7,775 nucleotides of DNA from Alistipes sp. (GTDB lineage: Bacteria; Bacteroidota; Bacteroidia; Bacteroidales; Rikenellaceae). The notes under the pieces were generated by a model. The model saw only the letters and a program-made list of their open reading frames with translations, searched no databases and was not told where the DNA came from. A program made the translations under genes and the position numbers. This document shows positions 1 to 7,618 of this stretch, in pieces; positions within the stretch are counted from its first letter, which is position 1, and the number at the start of each line of letters is the position of its first letter. Where the stretch lies: NCBI GenBank assembly GCA_019422485.1, contig JAHZDG010000016.1, positions 44,632-52,406 of the forward strand, given 5' to 3'.

Positions 1-1430
1 TCGCTGCCGCCGGATTGACTGTTGTTCCCGGTTCGGTGCTCGGTAAAAAAGTGGGCAAAACCGCTCCCAGTGATAAACTTAATATCGCCGGTGTCGGAGT
101 CGGCGGTCGTGGGGCCGGGGTGCTGAAGGGACTCGAAAGCCAAAATATTGTCGCCTTGTGCGATACCGATTGGAAATATGCACAGAAAACGTTCGAACGT
201 TATCCGGGAGCCCGCCGCTTCTGGGATTACCGGGTGATGTTGGAACAGATGAACAAGGATATCGATGCCGTGGTGGTGGCTACCGCCGACCATACGCACT
301 GTTTGATCGCCTCGGACGCCATGACCCTCGGTAAGCATGTCTATGTCGAAAAACCGTTGACACACAGTGTTTACGAATCTCGTTTGTTGACCAAACTGGC
401 AGCCAAATACAAAGTGGCTACTCAGATGGGAAATCAAGGTTCGTCGGATGTCGGCGTGAGCCAGACCTGCGACTGGATCTGGAACGGCGAAATCGGAGAA
501 GTGACCCGTGTGGATACGTTCACCGACCGTCCGATCTGGCCTCAGGGTCTGATGCGCCCCGATCGGGTCGACCCCATTCCCAATACCTTGAACTGGGATC
601 TGTTTATCGGCCCGGCCAAGATGCGTCCTTATAACGGAATTTATCAGCCGTGGAACTGGCGTGGTTGGTGGGACTTCGGGACCGGTGCCCTGGGGGATAT
701 GGCCTGCCATATTCTGCATCCGGTGTTCAAAGGCCTGAAGCTGGGTTACCCGACCAAAGTACAGGGTAGCTCGACCGCTCTGTTGACCGATTGCGCGCCT
801 TCGGCTCAGATCGTGAAACTGACGTTCCCCGAACGGGGTTCGATCTACAATGTCAATCTGCCCGAAGTGGAAGTGAGCTGGTACGACGGTGGCCTCCAGC
901 CACCTCGCCCGGATAACCTGCCTGCCGGGACGAACCTCAATAACGCCGGTGGAGGTGTGATCTTCTACGGAACGAAGGATACGCTGATATGCGGTTGCTA
1001 TGGACGTGATCCATGGCTGGTGTCGGGTCGCAAACCGAAAGTGCCTGCCCGCAATCGCGTGGTGCCCAACAGCGATCACCAGATGGACTGGGTGCGCGCC
1101 TGCAAAGAGTCGCCTGAAAACCGTGTCAAAACGGCTTCAGACTTCAGCGAAGCCGGACCGTTCAATGAAATGGTGGTGATGGGTGTGCTGGCCGTGCGTC
1201 TGCAGGGGCTGAACAAGATCCTGGAATGGGACGGCGAAAATATGCAGTTCACCAACATCTCTCCCGACGAAACGATCAAGATCATGATCAAAGACGGGTT
1301 CTCGATCAACGACGGACACCCGTCCTTCAATAAGACCTACACCGATCCGATCAATGCCCAGCAGTTTGCACAGGAACTGATCAAACACAACTATCGGAAA
1401 GGGTGGAAACTGGTCGATATGCCGAAATAA
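1..1430 (+). CDS. Gfo/Idh/MocA-family NAD(P)-dependent oxidoreductase, exported, 5'-truncated
   Basis: This gene is open to the left window edge. The reading frame runs through codons for AAAGLTVVPGSVLG before a TTG at 15, which looks like the hydrophobic end of a Tat or Sec export signal rather than a true start. The twin-arginine region would lie outside the window. Counting from the Leu at 15-17, a Rossmann nucleotide-binding loop (AGVGVGGRGAG, about residues 25-35) is followed by an acidic strand end (CDTD, 49-52) and the family EKP motif (YVEKPL, 110-115; Lys113 is the usual catalytic-site lysine). A C-terminal substrate domain follows, with MGNQG (138-142) and a Trp-rich block ending GALGDMACHILH (224-235), as in the Bacteroidota/Planctomycetota branch. 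Known members oxidise or reduce sugar hydroxyls; some Bacteroides members oxidise glycosides at C3. The DUF1080 gene 41 bp downstream supports such a role here. The family is sure; substrate and direction of reaction are inference. Confidence 0.93.
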   Translation, partial: AAAGLTVVPGSVLGKKVGKTAPSDKLNIAGVGVGGRGAGVLKGLESQNIVALCDTDWKYAQKTFERYPGARRFWDYRVMLEQMNKDIDAVVVATADHTHCLIASDAMTLGKHVYVEKPLTHSVYESRLLTKLAAKYKVATQMGNQGSSDVGVSQTCDWIWNGEIGEVTRVDTFTDRPIWPQGLMRPDRVDPIPNTLNWDLFIGPAKMRPYNGIYQPWNWRGWWDFGTGALGDMACHILHPVFKGLKLGYPTKVQGSSTALLTDCAPSAQIVKLTFPERGSIYNVNLPEVEVSWYDGGLQPPRPDNLPAGTNLNNAGGGVIFYGTKDTLICGCYGRDPWLVSGRKPKVPARNRVVPNSDHQMDWVRACKESPENRVKTASDFSEAGPFNEMVVMGVLAVRLQGLNKILEWDGENMQFTNISPDETIKIMIKDGFSINDGHPSFNKTYTDPINAQQFAQELIKHNYRKGWKLVDMPK

Positions 1431-1471
1431 TCACTAAACCGAATCATCAATTTAACAACTGAAAAATCGAT

Positions 1472-2260
1472 ATGAAAAAATTTGGTTATTGGATGAGCGC
1501 CGTAGCGACGATAGCCCTGATGGCTTCCTGCGGTGGCAATGCCAGCAAAAAATCCGATGCCGACAGTACGGCAACCAAATCGGTGGAAGAAGAGGGCTGG
1601 ATCACTATTTTCGACGGCAAGACGTTTAACGGCTGGCGCGGTTATAACAAAGATACCGTGCCCGGGGCCTGGACGATCGAAGACGGTGCCATTAAGATCA
1701 ACGGTTCGGGAGCCGGAGAAGCCGGTGCCCGCAACGGGGGCGATTTGATCTACGCCGCTGAAAAATTGGGGAACTTCGAACTGGAACTCGAATACAAAGT
1801 GGACAAAGGCTCCAATAGCGGGATTTTCTACATGATTCAGGAAGTGCCCGAAACGCCCAGCTACTATTCGGCTCCCGAATATCAGGTGCTCGATAACGAT
1901 AATCATCCCGATGCCAAACTGGGTGTGGATGGCAATCGCCAGTCGGCTTCGTTGTACGACATGATTCCGGCCGTTCCTCAGAACGCCAAACCGTATGGGG
2001 AATGGAATACGGCGAAAATCATGGTCTACAAGGGTACCGTGGTTCACTACCAGAACGGCGAACCCGTGGTGGAATATCACCTCTGGACGCCGGAATGGAA
2101 AGCCATGCTGGATAAGAGCAAATTTAGCCAGGAAAAGAACCCGCAGGCTTATGAATTGCTGATGAACTGCGGCGGTGACAATAAGGAAGGTTACATCGGC
2201 TTGCAGGACCATGGCGACAACGTATGGTTCCGCAACATCCGGGTGAAAAAACTCGACTAA
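1472..2260 (+). CDS. DUF1080 / 3-keto-disaccharide hydrolase-domain lipoprotein
   Basis: The 262-aa product starts with a lipoprotein signal peptide: Lys2-Lys3, a hydrophobic stretch, then the lipobox LMASC with Cys20 as the predicted lipidated residue. A polar Ser/Lys/Asp linker (21-40) leads into a single jelly-roll DUF1080 domain (about 41-262). Its hallmarks are WITIFDGKTFNGWRG (43-57), GAWTIEDGAI (65-74), SNSGIFYM (114-121), PEYQVLDND (135-143) and the closing GYIGLQDHGDNVWFRNIRV (240-258). Proteins of this family (Pfam PF06439) cleave 3-keto-glycosides made by Gfo/Idh/MocA oxidoreductases, and the gene directly upstream is one. The linker after Cys20 has no run of acidic residues, so a periplasm-facing rather than surface-exposed location is more likely. 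An A-rich leader precedes the ATG with no clear Shine-Dalgarno site. A strong terminator follows the stop codon. Domain assignment is secure; the exact substrate is unknown. Confidence 0.93.
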   Translation: MKKFGYWMSAVATIALMASCGGNASKKSDADSTATKSVEEEGWITIFDGKTFNGWRGYNKDTVPGAWTIEDGAIKINGSGAGEAGARNGGDLIYAAEKLGNFELELEYKVDKGSNSGIFYMIQEVPETPSYYSAPEYQVLDNDNHPDAKLGVDGNRQSASLYDMIPAVPQNAKPYGEWNTAKIMVYKGTVVHYQNGEPVVEYHLWTPEWKAMLDKSKFSQEKNPQAYELLMNCGGDNKEGYIGLQDHGDNVWFRNIRVKKLD

Positions 2261-2281
2261 CCGTCCGCTTCTTTCCAAGAC

Positions 2282-2313
2282 AAAGAGGTCTCCATGCAGG
2301 AGACCTCTTTTTT
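2282..2313 (+). terminator. Rho-independent terminator after the DUF1080 gene
   Basis: A perfect 12-bp stem is formed by AAAGAGGTCTCC (2282-2293) and GGAGACCTCTTT (2299-2310) around a 5-nt loop (2294-2298). It runs directly into a T tract (2308-2313). It sits 21 bp after the stop of the DUF1080 gene and should end the oxidoreductase-DUF1080 transcript, separating it from the PL8 genes. On the opposite strand only three T residues follow the stem, so it is not convincingly bidirectional. Confidence 0.92.
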
Positions 2314-2466
2314 GTGGGTGCTACACTGGGGGGTGGAGACGGTTGGCAGGGTAGGGAAGGTGAGAGATAGGGGCTGAAACAGGGTTTTCAGGAGAGATGG
2401 GTATAAAGAAAACGGAGTGTAGCGGGATTTCGGATGGAAAAAAGGAATGCTCCCCCGTAAAAACGC

Positions 2467-2483
2467 TTTTTTCCCGGAAAAAA
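2467..2483. repeat. Perfect 8-bp inverted repeat, possible operator
   Basis: TTTTTTCC (2467-2474) and GGAAAAAA (2476-2483) are exact reverse complements around one central C. The palindrome ends three bases before the predicted -7 box and would be covered by RNA polymerase. A third copy of the half-site GGAAAAAA lies at 2436-2443, exactly 40 bp upstream of the right arm, which would place it on nearly the same DNA face. The symmetry is seen directly; a role as a regulator-binding site is inference. Confidence 0.5.
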
Positions 2484-2485
2484 TG

Positions 2486-2493
2486 TATTTTTG
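2486..2493 (+). promoter_or_regulatory. Predicted Bacteroidota promoter -7 box for the PL8 genes
   Basis: TATTTTTG matches the Bacteroidota sigma-ABfr -7 consensus TAnnTTTG exactly. It would start transcription near 2499-2503, giving a leader of about 30 nt before the ATG at 2530. No good TTTG -33 box is seen at the usual distance; only a T tract (2467-2472) lies upstream, somewhat too close. The position after a strong terminator and before a lipoprotein gene supports it. The missing -33 match may mean that an activator is needed. Confidence 0.55.
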
Positions 2494-2529
2494 TGAAGCT
2501 TAATCAAAATCGACTAATAACCTGAACTT

Positions 2530-4908
2530 ATGACTTCTGTCTTTTCTGCTCTGCGCAGCGGTTTGTGGACGCTCTGCGCAGCAGTCGCCTTGCTGGTTTC
2601 CTGTGGGGACGGCAATCAAAAACAACTCTCTTTTGATGATATGCGTTTGCGCTACCGCGAAAGCCTCGTGGGGCGCTCCCCGTTGGATCTTTCGGACAGC
2701 GTGGTCGCCGGTCGGATCGCACGGATCGATCAGACGGCGGAAACCTGCTGGAAATCCCTCAATAAAGCGGCTGACCGGACTTGGTTGTGGGAGGATTGCA
2801 ACCGCGAAGGCATTTCGACCAGCACGTTGATACCGTATAGCCGACTGCTGTCGATGACTTTGGCCTGGGCTACCGAAGGGTCTCGCTACCAGGGAAACGA
2901 TACCCTGAAACGGGATATTATCGAGGGGTTGGACTGGATGTATGAAAATCGTTACAATCCGTCGATTCCGCTGTATGACAACTGGTGGATGTTCGTGATC
3001 GGAACCCCGCTCAATATCGATAAGATGATGGTGCTGCTCTACGATGAACTGACCGAAGAGCAGAAAAACAATTACATCGAAGCCATGAACTATTATGCCC
3101 CCAATGTTACTTACGAAGGGGCTTCGACCGGCGCCAATAAGATCTGGCAGTGCAACAGCATGGCTTTGCGCGGGATCCTGGCCCACAATGCGGATATGAT
3201 CCGGATGGCCGTGGATGGACTGCAAACCGAATTCAAGATTGTGCGGACGCATGACGGTTTCTATGAAGACGGTTCGTTCGTGCAGCATCAGTGGCACCCT
3301 TATACCGGCGGGTATGGCCGTTCGTTGCTGGGGCAGTTGACGGAGATGGTGAACCTGGTGCAGGGCAGTCCGTGGGAAGTGCCGGAAGAACAGGTCAATA
3401 TGTTGTATGGTTGGGTGCATGACGCCTATGAACCGTTGATGTTCCGCGGGGCGATGATGGATATGGTGCGCGGTCGGGAAGTGTCGCGTCCGGGTGCCGG
3501 TGACCGCGGAACCGGACACAGCATTTTGGTGTCGATGTTCATGCTCTCGCAGAGCGCCCCCGAGCCGGAACGCAGCCGCCTGCAAAGTGCGGTAAAACAA
3601 CAGGCTCTGGAAGATACGTACCGCGACCTGATTATGGATATTCCACTCTATCTGGTGGCGGATTATCGGGCCATGATGGCCGATGAAAGCATCGTGCCGG
3701 CTACGCCTGTGACCCAGCACAAACAGTTCTCGGCCATGGATCGCGTGGTACACAAAACGCCCGATTTCGCCCTGGGGCTGGCGATGTCTTCGGCGCGTAT
3801 CGAAAATTACGAGACGATCAATGACGAAAACCTCAAGGGTTGGTATACGGCCGACGGGATGACCTATCTGTTCGATGGCGACCTGCGGCAATACAGCGAA
3901 AACTTCTGGCCGACGGTCAATCCTTATCGGCTGGCCGGGACGACCGTGGATACCCGGACGCGGGAAGCCAAAACTTTGCCGTTGGCTCCGGGGCTGTTGT
4001 ATGCCGACGGATACAAGAGCCCGCAACGTTGGGTGGGCGGTGCTTCGATCGACGGTCTGTATGGGGCTGTCGGGATGTGGCTCGACGCGTATGAAAGCAC
4101 GCTGGAAGCTAAGAAGAGCTGGTTTATGGCTGGGAACGAGATTGTTTGCCTGGGGGCTGGTATCAACAGTACGGATGGCCGTACGATCGAAACCACGGTG
4201 GAAAATCGGAAGCTGAATGCCGATGCGCAATATGTGATGACCTTGGACGGCCAGCCGGTGCTGGCTCAAAACGGCCAGATGAAAGCGCCGGCCGCTCATT
4301 GGGCGCATTTCTCCGGGACGACGGAAGGAACGGCCGTAGGTTATTATTTCCCGCAGCCGACCGCCGTAAACCTGTTGCGCGAAGACCGTACCGGCAATTG
4401 GATCGATATCAACTATGCGGCGGTGAATATGCCCGATGTGACGAAGAGCTATTTTACGCTCTGGATGGATCATGGGAAAAATCCTCGGGAAGCGACCTAT
4501 GCCTATGTGTTGTTGCCGGGCCGGTCGGCCGAACAGACGGCTCGTTATGCCGAACAGCCGACCGTGTCGGTGCTGGCCAACGAGGCTCGCGTACAGGCTG
4601 TCCGTCATGACGCGTATGGGGTGACCGGGATTAATTTCTGGGAAGCCGGAGCGCTGCCGATGGTTGGGGTGAGTGTCGATGCCCCCTGCTCGATGGTGAT
4701 GCAGGAAAAGGATGGCAAACTGACCCTCGGGGTGAGCGATCCCACGCAGATCAATGACAAAGGGGTGGAAGTGACCGTGGATCGGACGGTAGCCGAGATC
4801 GTGACGGAAAATCCCGATGTGGAAGTTCTGTCGACTTCGCCGCTCAAACTGCGTGTTCAGACGGCTGGTAAACTGGGTCGCACCGCTCAGGTGACCTTTG
4901 CGTTGTAA
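2530..4908 (+). CDS. Polysaccharide lyase family 8 lipoprotein (hyaluronate/chondroitin AC/xanthan lyase type), first copy
   Basis: The 792-aa product has a lipoprotein signal (LLVSC, Cys25), then an (alpha/alpha) toroid domain (about 35-385) and a beta-sandwich region (about 395-792), the normal PL8 layout and length. PL8 enzymes cut uronic-acid polysaccharides by beta-elimination, leaving a 4,5-unsaturated uronate. The catalytic set is visible: Asn203 in TGANKIW, His253 and Tyr262 in SFVQHQWHPYTGGYG, and Arg316/Arg320 in RGREVSR. The spacings (50, 9, 63 and 4 residues) equal those of Asn175, His225, Tyr234, Arg288 and Arg292 in Pedobacter heparinus chondroitin AC lyase. NWW (151-153) matches the aromatic patch that positions substrate. 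NDENLKGWY (431-439) and FWPTVNPYRLAGTTVD (459-474) are further family signatures. The ATG at 2530 is the only start that gives an intact signal peptide. The substrate (hyaluronan, chondroitin, xanthan-like or other) cannot be read from the sequence. Acidic surface-export residues after Cys25 are sparse, so a periplasmic face is likely. Confidence 0.94.
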   Translation: MTSVFSALRSGLWTLCAAVALLVSCGDGNQKQLSFDDMRLRYRESLVGRSPLDLSDSVVAGRIARIDQTAETCWKSLNKAADRTWLWEDCNREGISTSTLIPYSRLLSMTLAWATEGSRYQGNDTLKRDIIEGLDWMYENRYNPSIPLYDNWWMFVIGTPLNIDKMMVLLYDELTEEQKNNYIEAMNYYAPNVTYEGASTGANKIWQCNSMALRGILAHNADMIRMAVDGLQTEFKIVRTHDGFYEDGSFVQHQWHPYTGGYGRSLLGQLTEMVNLVQGSPWEVPEEQVNMLYGWVHDAYEPLMFRGAMMDMVRGREVSRPGAGDRGTGHSILVSMFMLSQSAPEPERSRLQSAVKQQALEDTYRDLIMDIPLYLVADYRAMMADESIVPATPVTQHKQFSAMDRVVHKTPDFALGLAMSSARIENYETINDENLKGWYTADGMTYLFDGDLRQYSENFWPTVNPYRLAGTTVDTRTREAKTLPLAPGLLYADGYKSPQRWVGGASIDGLYGAVGMWLDAYESTLEAKKSWFMAGNEIVCLGAGINSTDGRTIETTVENRKLNADAQYVMTLDGQPVLAQNGQMKAPAAHWAHFSGTTEGTAVGYYFPQPTAVNLLREDRTGNWIDINYAAVNMPDVTKSYFTLWMDHGKNPREATYAYVLLPGRSAEQTARYAEQPTVSVLANEARVQAVRHDAYGVTGINFWEAGALPMVGVSVDAPCSMVMQEKDGKLTLGVSDPTQINDKGVEVTVDRTVAEIVTENPDVEVLSTSPLKLRVQTAGKLGRTAQVTFAL

Positions 4909-4951
4909 GGAATGCGGGCGGTGGACCGGCAGCTCCCGAAACGACATCCGG

Positions 4952-4967
4952 AAAAGAATCTTCTTTT
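4952..4967. repeat. Short AT-rich inverted repeat between the first two PL8 genes
   Basis: AAAAGAA (4952-4958) and TTCTTTT (4961-4967) are perfect reverse complements around TC, within the 106-bp gap between the PL8 genes. The pairing is almost all A-T with too small a loop to be a good terminator. It could be a weak regulator site or an RNA processing signal, or chance. Confidence 0.25.
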
Positions 4968-5014
4968 GCCTGATGAGAAACTGGAAAAGTGACGAAATAT
5001 CTATAGTTGAAGTT

Positions 5015-7387
5015 ATGAACAGATACTTTGCGATCGTGAAACGTTCGTTCTGGCTGCTGGTGCTGCTGGGCGGTTTGTTGGGAGGATGTTCCCGCAAAAA
5101 CCTTTCGTTCGAGGATATGCGGTTGCGCTATCGGCGGACGCTGTTGCCGGCCAAAGTGGATCGGTCGGACAGCCTGATTGCCGCTCGTACCGCCGCTGCC
5201 GACCAGGCCGTGGCAACCTATTGGAACGACCTGAACCGAACCCCCGGCAGGAATTACCTGTGGGCCGATTCGCGTGATCGTTTTGCCGAAGCACAGTCGT
5301 TGACCATGGATTATGGACGGCTGGAGGCGATGGCCCGGGCCTATTATACCCCCGGCTCGCGGTACGAAGGCAATGACTCCCTGTTGCGGGAGGTGATTGC
5401 CGGTCTGGACTGGATGTTCCAGAATCGCTACAACCCGGGCATCCCCATGTATCACAACTGGTGGGAATGGGTGATCGGCGTCCCTATGACGCTCAATAAT
5501 ATTTTGGTGATCTTGTACGACGATCTGACCCCTCAGCAGCGGGCCAATTACCTGGCTGCCATGGATTATTACGCTCCGAACGTGACGTTCGAAGGAGCTT
5601 CGACCGGTGCCAATAAAATCTGGCAGTGCGGGAACATGGCCCTGCGCGGCATTATCGCCGAACGCCCCGATCAGGTCCAGATGGCGATCGACGGGCTGTC
5701 GACCGAGTTCGTCTATGTGACGACCAAGGACGGTTTTTATCAGGACGGTTCGTTCGTGCAGCACCAGTGGCATCCCTACAACGGGGGATATGGCGCTTCG
5801 ATGCTGTCGCACATGGCCAGCGTGATTCCGATGGTGCATGACTCGCCTTGGGAAGTGCCTCAGGAATACCAGCAGATGTTGTTTGAGTGGATTCGCAACG
5901 GGTATGAACCCCTGTTGTATCGGGGCGCAATGATGGATATGGTGCGCGGTCGCGAGATCTCTCGAAAAGGAAATGGCGACCGGGCTGCGGGACATAATAT
6001 TCTGGTGTCGATGTTCAAACTCTCGGAAGTGGCCCCCGAAGCCGAAAAAGCCCGTCTGCGCTCGGTGATCAAGGCCCATATGCTGGCCGATACCTGTCGC
6101 GATCTGCTGTTGGACATGCCGACCTATCTGGTGAGTGAAGCCCGGGTGCTGCGTGAGGATAAACGGGTGGCACCGGCCGAACCGGGTACGCTGAATAAGG
6201 TGTTCGGGGCGATGGATCGCGTGGTGCATGTCCGGCCGGGGTTTGCCCTGGGATTGGCGATGTCTTCGGAACGCATCGAAAACTATGAAACGATCAATGG
6301 CGAAAACCTCAAAGCCTGGTACATCGGCGATGGGATGACCTATCTGTATGACGGAGATTTGCGGCAGTTCGGCGAGGACTTCTGGCCGACGGTCAATGCC
6401 TATCGGATGCCCGGCACTACGGTGGATACCCGTGAACGAAAGGCCGAAACCCTGCCTTTTGCCCCGGGATTGCTCTATGCCGACGGCTATAAAAGTCCCG
6501 AAAGTTGGGTGGGCGGCAGCTCGTTGTTCGGGGAGTTCGGTATGGCGGGCATGGCGCTCAAGGCTTTTGAAAGCACCCTGCAGGCCAAAAAATCGTGGTT
6601 CATGGTGGATGACGAGATCGTCTGCCTGGGAGCCGGTATCGTAAGTCGCGACAATCGTACGATCGAAACCATCGTGGAGAACCGCAAACTCAACGATTCG
6701 ATGCGGTATCGCTTTGAATTGAAAGGTGTGCCGGTGTTGGCACAGAACGAAAGCCTCTCGACGGAGGATCCCGGCTGGGTGCATTTCGAAGGATCGGATG
6801 AGGGAACCTCGGTAGGGTATTATTTCCTGGAACCGGCACGGGTTCATCTTTTGCGGGAAACCCGGACGGGGTCATGGTATGAAATCAGCCAGCCTTACGG
6901 AGACAAAACCCCGATTGTCAAGGATTACTTTACGATGTGGATCGACCACGGGAAAAATCCGCGGGAGGCCACCTATGCCTATGTGTTGCTTCCGGGAAGC
7001 AATCTGGAACAGACGATGCTGTATGCCCGCAATCCGAATGTCAGTGTCCTGGCCAACACCCCGCAGGTGCAGGCCGTACGGCATCGGACCGAAGGGGTGA
7101 CCGGTATCAACTTCTGGGAAGCGGGAAGTCTGCCGCAGGCAGGGGTAAGTGTCAGTGCTCCCGCTTCGGTGATTCTGCGGGAGACCGAAGACGAGTTGTG
7201 GATCGGCTTGAGCGATCCTACCCACAAACAGAATGAGCCGGTGACGCTGGAGATAGAACGGGCGGTCGAGTCGGTTTTGTTGGACAATCCTCGGGTGACG
7301 GTGTTGTCGACCACGCCGATAGTAAAACTGCAGGTGGATCTCTCCGGAACTTTGGGTCAAACCCAGGCCGTGAAGTTGAAAAAGTAG
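5015..7387 (+). CDS. Polysaccharide lyase family 8 lipoprotein, second copy
   Basis: The 790-aa product is a close paralog of the preceding gene; a hand alignment of the catalytic block (residues 184-260 here, 187-263 there) gives about 58 identities in 77. The frame is open further upstream to an ATG at 4898, which overlaps the previous gene, but the start at 5015 gives a proper lipoprotein signal (MNRYFAIVKR, hydrophobic core, LLGGC with Cys25) and nearly the same length as its paralog, so it is chosen. Catalytic residues are intact: Asn200, His250, Tyr259, Arg313 and Arg317, with the same spacing. The aromatic patch reads NWWEW (148-152), with an extra Trp where the first copy has Phe. NGENLKAWY (428-436) and FWPTVNAYRMPGTTVD (456-471) are the other signatures. 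SRKN after Cys25 is basic, unlike surface-export signals, which favours a periplasm-facing anchor. It lies 106 bp after the first copy with no strong terminator, so cotranscription is likely. The changed patch suggests a related but distinct substrate preference. Confidence 0.94.
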   Translation: MNRYFAIVKRSFWLLVLLGGLLGGCSRKNLSFEDMRLRYRRTLLPAKVDRSDSLIAARTAAADQAVATYWNDLNRTPGRNYLWADSRDRFAEAQSLTMDYGRLEAMARAYYTPGSRYEGNDSLLREVIAGLDWMFQNRYNPGIPMYHNWWEWVIGVPMTLNNILVILYDDLTPQQRANYLAAMDYYAPNVTFEGASTGANKIWQCGNMALRGIIAERPDQVQMAIDGLSTEFVYVTTKDGFYQDGSFVQHQWHPYNGGYGASMLSHMASVIPMVHDSPWEVPQEYQQMLFEWIRNGYEPLLYRGAMMDMVRGREISRKGNGDRAAGHNILVSMFKLSEVAPEAEKARLRSVIKAHMLADTCRDLLLDMPTYLVSEARVLREDKRVAPAEPGTLNKVFGAMDRVVHVRPGFALGLAMSSERIENYETINGENLKAWYIGDGMTYLYDGDLRQFGEDFWPTVNAYRMPGTTVDTRERKAETLPFAPGLLYADGYKSPESWVGGSSLFGEFGMAGMALKAFESTLQAKKSWFMVDDEIVCLGAGIVSRDNRTIETIVENRKLNDSMRYRFELKGVPVLAQNESLSTEDPGWVHFEGSDEGTSVGYYFLEPARVHLLRETRTGSWYEISQPYGDKTPIVKDYFTMWIDHGKNPREATYAYVLLPGSNLEQTMLYARNPNVSVLANTPQVQAVRHRTEGVTGINFWEAGSLPQAGVSVSAPASVILRETEDELWIGLSDPTHKQNEPVTLEIERAVESVLLDNPRVTVLSTTPIVKLQVDLSGTLGQTQAVKLKK

Positions 7388-7474
7388 CCTTTCTGTATGG
7401 ACGGGGATTTAGACCGGAATGGGTGGAAATTTGACGTGAGGTGATTCATGCGGTGTGACAGCGAAAATGATTCC

Positions 7475-7507
7475 GGAAGTGGCACCGGGAAGTGGCACCG
7501 GGAAGTG
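7475..7507. repeat. 13-bp tandem repeat, about 2.5 copies, upstream of third PL8-like gene
   Basis: GGAAGTGGCACCG occurs exactly at 7475-7487 and again at 7488-7500, and the first seven bases recur at 7501-7507. It lies in the 231-bp gap between the second PL8 gene and the next lipoprotein gene. The rest of this gap holds an A-rich leader (about 7570-7618) with CATAAAA at 7577 and 7590, also 13 bp apart. No clear terminator or TAnnTTTG promoter box was found in the gap. The repeats may be regulator-binding iterons or slippage products. Confidence 0.6.
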
Positions 7508-7618
7508 TCTGCCGGGATATCCGAACGTCGAGGCGGAAATCCTCTCGATGAAGACAGAGCGGGGATGACAGAAAACCATAAAACAAAAACATAAAATCCT
7601 AAACGAACTGAACAAATC

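Noticed and set aside
15..17. TTG as the real start of the oxidoreductase gene
   Set aside because: Upstream in-frame codons give AAAG, continuing a hydrophobic signal-peptide segment, so the gene starts outside the window.
1391..2278. 295-codon open frame on the - strand over the DUF1080 gene
   Set aside because: It is a register-aligned shadow of a well-supported lipoprotein gene, with no recognisable domain.
2374..2391. CTGAAA / TTTCAG hairpin in the spacer
   Set aside because: It has only 6 bp with a 6-nt loop and no T tract; this is expected by chance.
5002..5009. TATAGTTG as a -7 promoter box for the second PL8 gene
   Set aside because: It has one mismatch to TAnnTTTG, no -33 box at the right distance (TTTTG at 4964-4968 is too far upstream), and it would start transcription at about the ATG itself.
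2500..5097. 865-codon open frame on the - strand across the first PL8 gene
   Set aside because: It is in codon register with the sense gene and stays open only because that gene avoids TTA, CTA and TCA codons. The translation is rich in His, Arg and Ile with no domain, signal or sensible start context.
4844..6847. 667-codon open frame on the - strand across the second PL8 gene
   Set aside because: It has the same cause as the antisense frame over the first copy and similar low-complexity His/Arg-rich content; it ends at the rare TCA codons of the sense gene. The similar antisense sequence in both copies follows from the sense homology.
7548..7568. Six-codon upstream ORF (MKTERG) ahead of the third lipoprotein gene
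   Set aside because: It is too short and lacks any leader-peptide signature or adjacent attenuator hairpin.
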